From assembly GCA_027371625.1 (NCBI GenBank), contig DAHXMQ010000244.1, positions 1 through 9,829 of the forward strand: a stretch of 9,829 bases of DNA, written 5' to 3'. This DNA comes from Candidatus Methanoperedentaceae archaeon. GTDB lineage: Archaea > Halobacteriota > Methanosarcinia > Methanosarcinales > Methanoperedenaceae. Made by a program: the position numbers and the translations under genes. Shown one piece after another: positions 7,456 through 9,829 of this stretch (positions within the stretch are counted from its first letter, which is position 1; the number at the start of each line of letters is the position of its first letter). Under the pieces are notes generated by a model that saw nothing but the letters and a program-made list of their open reading frames with translations, searched no databases and was not told the DNA's origin.

Positions 7456-8936
7456 ACTATACACTGCTTATTCCAGAGATACTACTCACGATTCTTGCCC
7501 TCGTGATAATCCTTTTTGGTCTTTTAATGAGCGATAAGGACAAGAACATGCTTGGATACCTGAGCGCAGCCGGTATTCTGGCTTCCATCATAGCCATACT
7601 TGGGACAAGCGGTAGCGCTAGCTTTTTCTATTTCTATAATTCGCTTGTGATTGACCCTTTATCGCAGGTCTTTAAGCTGATTTTCCTTACTGTTTCACTG
7701 CTTGTAGTGATTGCTTCCATCGGTTATTTCAAGAACAATCCGCACCAGGATGAATACTACACCCTTCTTCTCCTCGCCTTGGTGGGGATGATGGTTGTAT
7801 CTTCTGCCAATGACCTGATTTCGCTTTTCGTGGGATTCGAGCTTGCAAGCATGTCAACCTATGTTCTCGCAGGTTTTGAGAAAAAGAATTCGCTGTCCCT
7901 TGAAGCCGCACTGAAATATTTCATTATAGGTTCGCTCTCATCTGCCCTGCTTTTATTCGGGATGTCGCTTGTCTATGGCATAACAGGTTCCACGAACATT
8001 CCTGTGATCATAGATTACTTCAGGGCAAATCCACTTTTGGCAGCAAGCTCGCTCGGCGTAATTGGAATAATTTTCTTAGTTGCTGGGTTCGGCTTCAAGA
8101 TGGCGCTTGTCCCGTTCCACATGTGGGCGCCTGATACATACGAAGGCTCGCCCACGGTCGTATCATCGCTGCTTGCTGCGGGCTCAAAGAAGATGGGATT
8201 CGTGGCAGCTTTCAGGTTACTCGTGTTGTTCGCCGTTGCTGTGGTGCCGCTTCGGCTGGATATCCAGATGGCGTTCGGAGTTCTGGCTGTTATCACAATG
8301 ACCTACGGCAATATCGTGGCAATCTCGCAACGGAGCATCAAGCGCATGCTTGCGTATTCATCCATAGCGCAGGCAGGCTACATATCCCTTGCATTCGTTG
8401 TAACCACACAGATGTCGGTAGCAGGAGGCGTGCTGCTCGCTCTCGGTCATGCCCTGATGAAGGGCGGCGCGTTTATTGCTGTCGCAGTGGTGGCATACAT
8501 GGTGTTATCAGACAATAAGAACGCAAAGAACACGGACGACCTTGAGAATTTTGCAGGACTTTCAAAGCGTGCGCCGATAACGGCTTTCTCCTTACTTGTA
8601 TTCCTGCTGGCTCTTGCTGGTATTCCGCCATCTGCTGGCTTCATAGGAAAATTCGTATTATTCTATGCTGTTATAATCGAGGCTGTTGCAAGAGCAAGTT
8701 CGTGGCTTCTTTTAGTTGTCATTATTGCCATATTGAACAGTGCACTTTCAATCTATTATTACGCAAGGGTGATAAAGTACATGTACGTGCTTCCTCCCAC
8801 TGGCGATAAAATAAAAGAGCCAACGCCCTATGTTGTGGCTCTTGTGCTTGCTGTGATAGGGACTATAGGCATAGGGATTTATCCTGAGCCTTTTATCCAG
8901 ATGGCTATGAATGCAGCCCATGTTTTAGGAGTGTGA
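7452..8936 (+). CDS. fpoN: F420H2 dehydrogenase antiporter-like subunit FpoN (NuoN / ND2 family)
   Basis: Third antiporter-like pump, next to FpoK in known complex I structures. The product has 494 residues and about 14 helices. Matches to bacterial NuoN include Glu130 in SLFVGFELASMSTYVLAGF (TM5), Lys155 in EAALKYFIIGSLSSAL, Lys217 in GFGFKMALVPFHMWAPDTY (TM7), Lys247 in GSKKMGFVAAFR (TM8), SIKRMLAYSSIAQAGY at 295-310, His333 in LGHALMKGG, and Lys400 in GIPPSAGFIGKF (TM12). The SKKMG and MWAPDTYEGSP elements are specific to the N subunit. Its ATG overlaps the fpoM stop by 4 nt and is preceded by GGGGTGAT at 7441-7448, three bases away. Three bases separate its stop from fpoO. Confidence 0.96.
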   Translation: MNYTLLIPEILLTILALVIILFGLLMSDKDKNMLGYLSAAGILASIIAILGTSGSASFFYFYNSLVIDPLSQVFKLIFLTVSLLVVIASIGYFKNNPHQDEYYTLLLLALVGMMVVSSANDLISLFVGFELASMSTYVLAGFEKKNSLSLEAALKYFIIGSLSSALLLFGMSLVYGITGSTNIPVIIDYFRANPLLAASSLGVIGIIFLVAGFGFKMALVPFHMWAPDTYEGSPTVVSSLLAAGSKKMGFVAAFRLLVLFAVAVVPLRLDIQMAFGVLAVITMTYGNIVAISQRSIKRMLAYSSIAQAGYISLAFVVTTQMSVAGGVLLALGHALMKGGAFIAVAVVAYMVLSDNKNAKNTDDLENFAGLSKRAPITAFSLLVFLLALAGIPPSAGFIGKFVLFYAVIIEAVARASSWLLLVVIIAILNSALSIYYYARVIKYMYVLPPTGDKIKEPTPYVVALVLAVIGTIGIGIYPEPFIQMAMNAAHVLGV

Positions 8937-8939
8937 GTT

Positions 8940-9287
8940 ATGGCTGACTGCGACCTCTGCGGTGTGGCAAGACCAACGCTTTGCCCTGTGAAGGTGAACG
9001 ACAGGAGCGTTTTTTCCGCATATCCCACGGGAACGTGGAGGGGAATTAACGAGGAATGCCTTGAGAGATGCCATGAGGCGAACCTCAACCGTGTGCCTGT
9101 AAACGGGAAGAAATGCGATCTGTGTGGAATGAAAAACGTTCAGTTATTCCAGGTGAAAGTCCAGGTGCCCACTTTCGAAGAGCCTTATCACAGGGAAGTG
9201 GATAAGGCTATCTGTGAGCGCTGCTTTGAGGCATGCGAGGAGACTATAAGGAGACGGGAAGCTGAAAAGGAAGAGGGGCATCACTGA
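8940..9287 (+). CDS. fpoO: Small Cys-rich protein, FpoO-like, with two tandem CxxC units
   Basis: Soluble 115-residue protein at the 3' end of the operon, the position occupied by fpoO in Methanosarcina. FpoO has no bacterial complex I counterpart, and its role is not established. Two similar halves are visible: CDLCG (4-8), PVKV (16-19), ECLERCHEA (39-47); then CDLCG (59-63), QVKV (71-74), ICERCFEAC (91-99). CDLCG-to-VKV spacing is identical in both copies. Each half offers four Cys (4, 7, 40, 44 and 59, 62, 92, 95), plus Cys15 and Cys99. This could bind zinc in a treble-clef-like fold or an Fe-S cluster; the sequence does not decide. No membrane helix or signal peptide is seen; the tail is charged and ends in HH. 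AGGAG at 8927-8931 serves the ATG. The name rests on operon position and Cys content. Confidence 0.82.
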   Translation: MADCDLCGVARPTLCPVKVNDRSVFSAYPTGTWRGINEECLERCHEANLNRVPVNGKKCDLCGMKNVQLFQVKVQVPTFEEPYHREVDKAICERCFEACEETIRRREAEKEEGHH

Positions 9288-9340
9288 ATTTATACCGAAG
9301 ACACCGCTAATAAAGACTACTGATATTGCCATTCAGAGAA

Positions 9341-9350
9341 ATATATATAT
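9341..9350 (+). promoter_or_regulatory. Candidate archaeal TATA box with purine-rich BRE-like flank
   Basis: Five alternating AT dinucleotides preceded by AGAGAA (9335-9340), resembling a BRE plus TATA box. A transcription start about 25 nt downstream would fall near 9370, inside the dyad at 9357-9381. It lies 54 nt after the fpoO stop, so it could begin a new transcript toward the ORF at 9482 with a leader of about 110 nt. AT-rich DNA gives such matches by chance, so this is tentative. Confidence 0.35.
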
Positions 9351-9356
9351 CTGGGA

Positions 9357-9381
9357 AAACAATTTAGTGATGCAATTGTTT
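9357..9381. repeat. Perfect 8-bp inverted repeat (AAACAATT / AATTGTTT) with 9-nt spacer
   Basis: Arms at 9357-9364 and 9374-9381 are exact reverse complements around TAGTGATGC. Centred at 9369, the dyad coincides with the start site expected from the TATA-like element at 9341-9350, which is where a repressor operator would be effective. It could instead be a weak hairpin in the 3' end of the fpo transcript. No oligo-T tract follows it, so it is not a convincing terminator. Confidence 0.45.
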
Positions 9382-9460
9382 GAGGGAATTTCTTGGTCTT
9401 GAAAGAAGAATGGATGGACAAAAGAATTTGTATGTAGAGATTCAATTTTCAATCATAGAA

Positions 9461-9470
9461 TAAAATATAA
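9461..9470 (+). promoter_or_regulatory. TATA-like element upstream of the 9482 ORF
   Basis: The sequence TAAAATATAA is a plausible weak TATA box. Its centre is about 28 nt before the internal ATG at 9494 and only 16 nt before ATG 9482. If it is active, a leaderless transcript beginning at 9494 would fit the usual archaeal TATA-to-start distance. No Shine-Dalgarno is seen before either ATG, in keeping with leaderless translation or with a non-functional ORF. Confidence 0.25.
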
Positions 9471-9481
9471 GTAAAAAATAA

Positions 9482-9724
9482 ATGTACCAAAATATGGATC
9501 CTTGGTTCAACAAACGGTGGGATGATGGACTCGAAATGCCTGTATTAAGAGTCCCCTTATTCACTCAACCCCAAACAGAACCTGAATGTTTGCCGCATTC
9601 ATTAAAGATGTGCATAGAATATTTTAAGAATGTATATCCTGATAACCATATTAGGCAGCATACGCAAAGTGTAAACTACTCAGGGCTAAACAGCTTGTCC
9701 GATAATTCAATAATTTCTGTCTAA
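9482..9724 (+). CDS. Short ORF resembling the N-terminus of a C39-like cysteine peptidase; probable remnant
   Basis: The 80-residue product has the motif LRVPLFTQP (22-30) followed by ECLPHSLKMCIEYF (35-48). This resembles the start of C39-like papain-fold domains, where a VPxxxQ strand precedes a Cys-x-Pro-x-Ser-Leu helix bearing the catalytic Cys, here Cys36, with Gln29 as possible oxyanion-hole residue. The catalytic His and Asp regions that should follow are absent: the frame stops at 9722-9724, and I find no continuation in the remaining 105 bases in any + frame. No signal peptide or membrane helix is seen. Alternative start is ATG 9494. The ORF has no Shine-Dalgarno and sits in AT-rich DNA unlike the operon. 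It may be a truncated gene, a small stand-alone protein or a chance ORF; the peptidase link is inference from a short motif. Confidence 0.45.
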   Translation: MYQNMDPWFNKRWDDGLEMPVLRVPLFTQPQTEPECLPHSLKMCIEYFKNVYPDNHIRQHTQSVNYSGLNSLSDNSIISV

Positions 9725-9751
9725 AATATTATATTCATATTAAGAAACAGA

Positions 9752-9787
9752 AACCGAAAACAAGAGTGGGGCATACCAAAATCGGTT
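9752..9787. repeat. 6-bp inverted repeat (AACCGA / TCGGTT) enclosing a small stem
   Basis: Arms at 9752-9757 and 9782-9787 are exact reverse complements, separated by 24 nt that themselves contain a short TGG...CCA pairing around GGCATA. It lies directly before the hairpin at 9790-9815. Arms this short can arise by chance. Confidence 0.25.
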
Positions 9788-9789
9788 GC

Positions 9790-9815
9790 GTTCCCAGAGA
9801 AAAATCCTTGGGAAC
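9790..9815. repeat. 7-bp inverted repeat (GTTCCCA / TGGGAAC), hairpin with 12-nt loop
   Basis: Arms at 9790-9796 and 9809-9815 pair perfectly; the loop (9797-9808) is A-rich. With four G-C pairs the stem would be fairly stable in RNA. No oligo-T run follows within the 14 remaining bases, so a terminator is not shown. It could be part of a structured RNA, a mobile-element end or a regulator site; the window ends too soon to tell. Confidence 0.4.
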
Positions 9816-9829
9816 AGACTTAATCTTTC

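Noticed and set aside
6831..7464. Open frames on both strands inside fpoM (+ frame 6831-7283 and minus frames 6906-7464).
   Set aside because: They are shadows of fpoM, whose own frame holds every family motif across this stretch. The alternative products are rich in Cys, His, Arg and Pro in an out-of-frame pattern.
9357..9400. The 9357-9381 dyad as an fpo operon terminator.
   Set aside because: The stem is almost all A-T and no oligo-T tract follows. The sequence does not match either intrinsic or archaeal U-tract termination.
1..9829. CRISPR arrays, tRNA or rRNA genes, and complete insertion sequences.
   Set aside because: I saw no regularly spaced repeats, no cloverleaf with T-arm consensus, no rRNA-like segment and no transposase-like ORF in the window.

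Overview
The window is almost entirely one archaeal operon encoding a complex I-type enzyme. Eleven genes run on the + strand from base 1 to 9287 in the order fpoC-D-H-I-J1-J2-K-L-M-N-O. This order, the NuoJ subunit split into two genes, and a terminal fpoO-like gene are the pattern of the F420H2 dehydrogenase (Fpo/Fqo) of Methanosarcinales-type archaea. No NADH-module genes (nuoE, F, G) are present. The organism is therefore most likely a member of the Methanosarcinales or a relative such as the 'Ca. Methanoperedens' (ANME-2d) group. That placement is an inference from gene order and protein motifs, not from a database comparison.

Layout: fpoC and fpoD (1-1651) encode peripheral-arm proteins that carry the quinone or methanophenazine site. 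fpoH (1656-2765) encodes the membrane heel. fpoI (about 2765-3181) encodes the two-[4Fe-4S] ferredoxin-like subunit. fpoJ1, fpoJ2 and fpoK (3178-3977) encode small membrane subunits. fpoL, fpoM and fpoN (3979-8936) encode the three antiporter-like proton pumps, with all the key membrane Glu and Lys residues in place. fpoO (8940-9287) encodes a small Cys-rich soluble protein. Electrons from F420H2 would enter through FpoF (not in the window), pass through FpoB and FpoI clusters to the carrier bound at FpoD/FpoH, and drive ion pumping through H, J, K, L, M and N. Genes are separated by at most 4 nt or overlap by up to 4 nt, so the set is almost certainly co-transcribed and translationally coupled. 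Seven of the starts share the same Shine-Dalgarno register.

After 9287 the sequence changes abruptly to AT-rich, mostly non-coding DNA. It holds a TATA-like element followed by a perfect 8-bp dyad (9341-9381), an 80-codon ORF (9482-9724) resembling the N-terminal end of a C39-like cysteine peptidase but lacking the rest of the domain, and two inverted repeats near the window end (9752-9815). This looks like an accessory or decaying segment beside the conserved operon.

No wholly new multi-gene system is visible. The points most worth following are a conserved Glu of the FpoH proton channel replaced by Thr, with an Asp one helical turn earlier; the internal tandem duplication of FpoO; and the promoter-like and peptidase-remnant structures in the tail.
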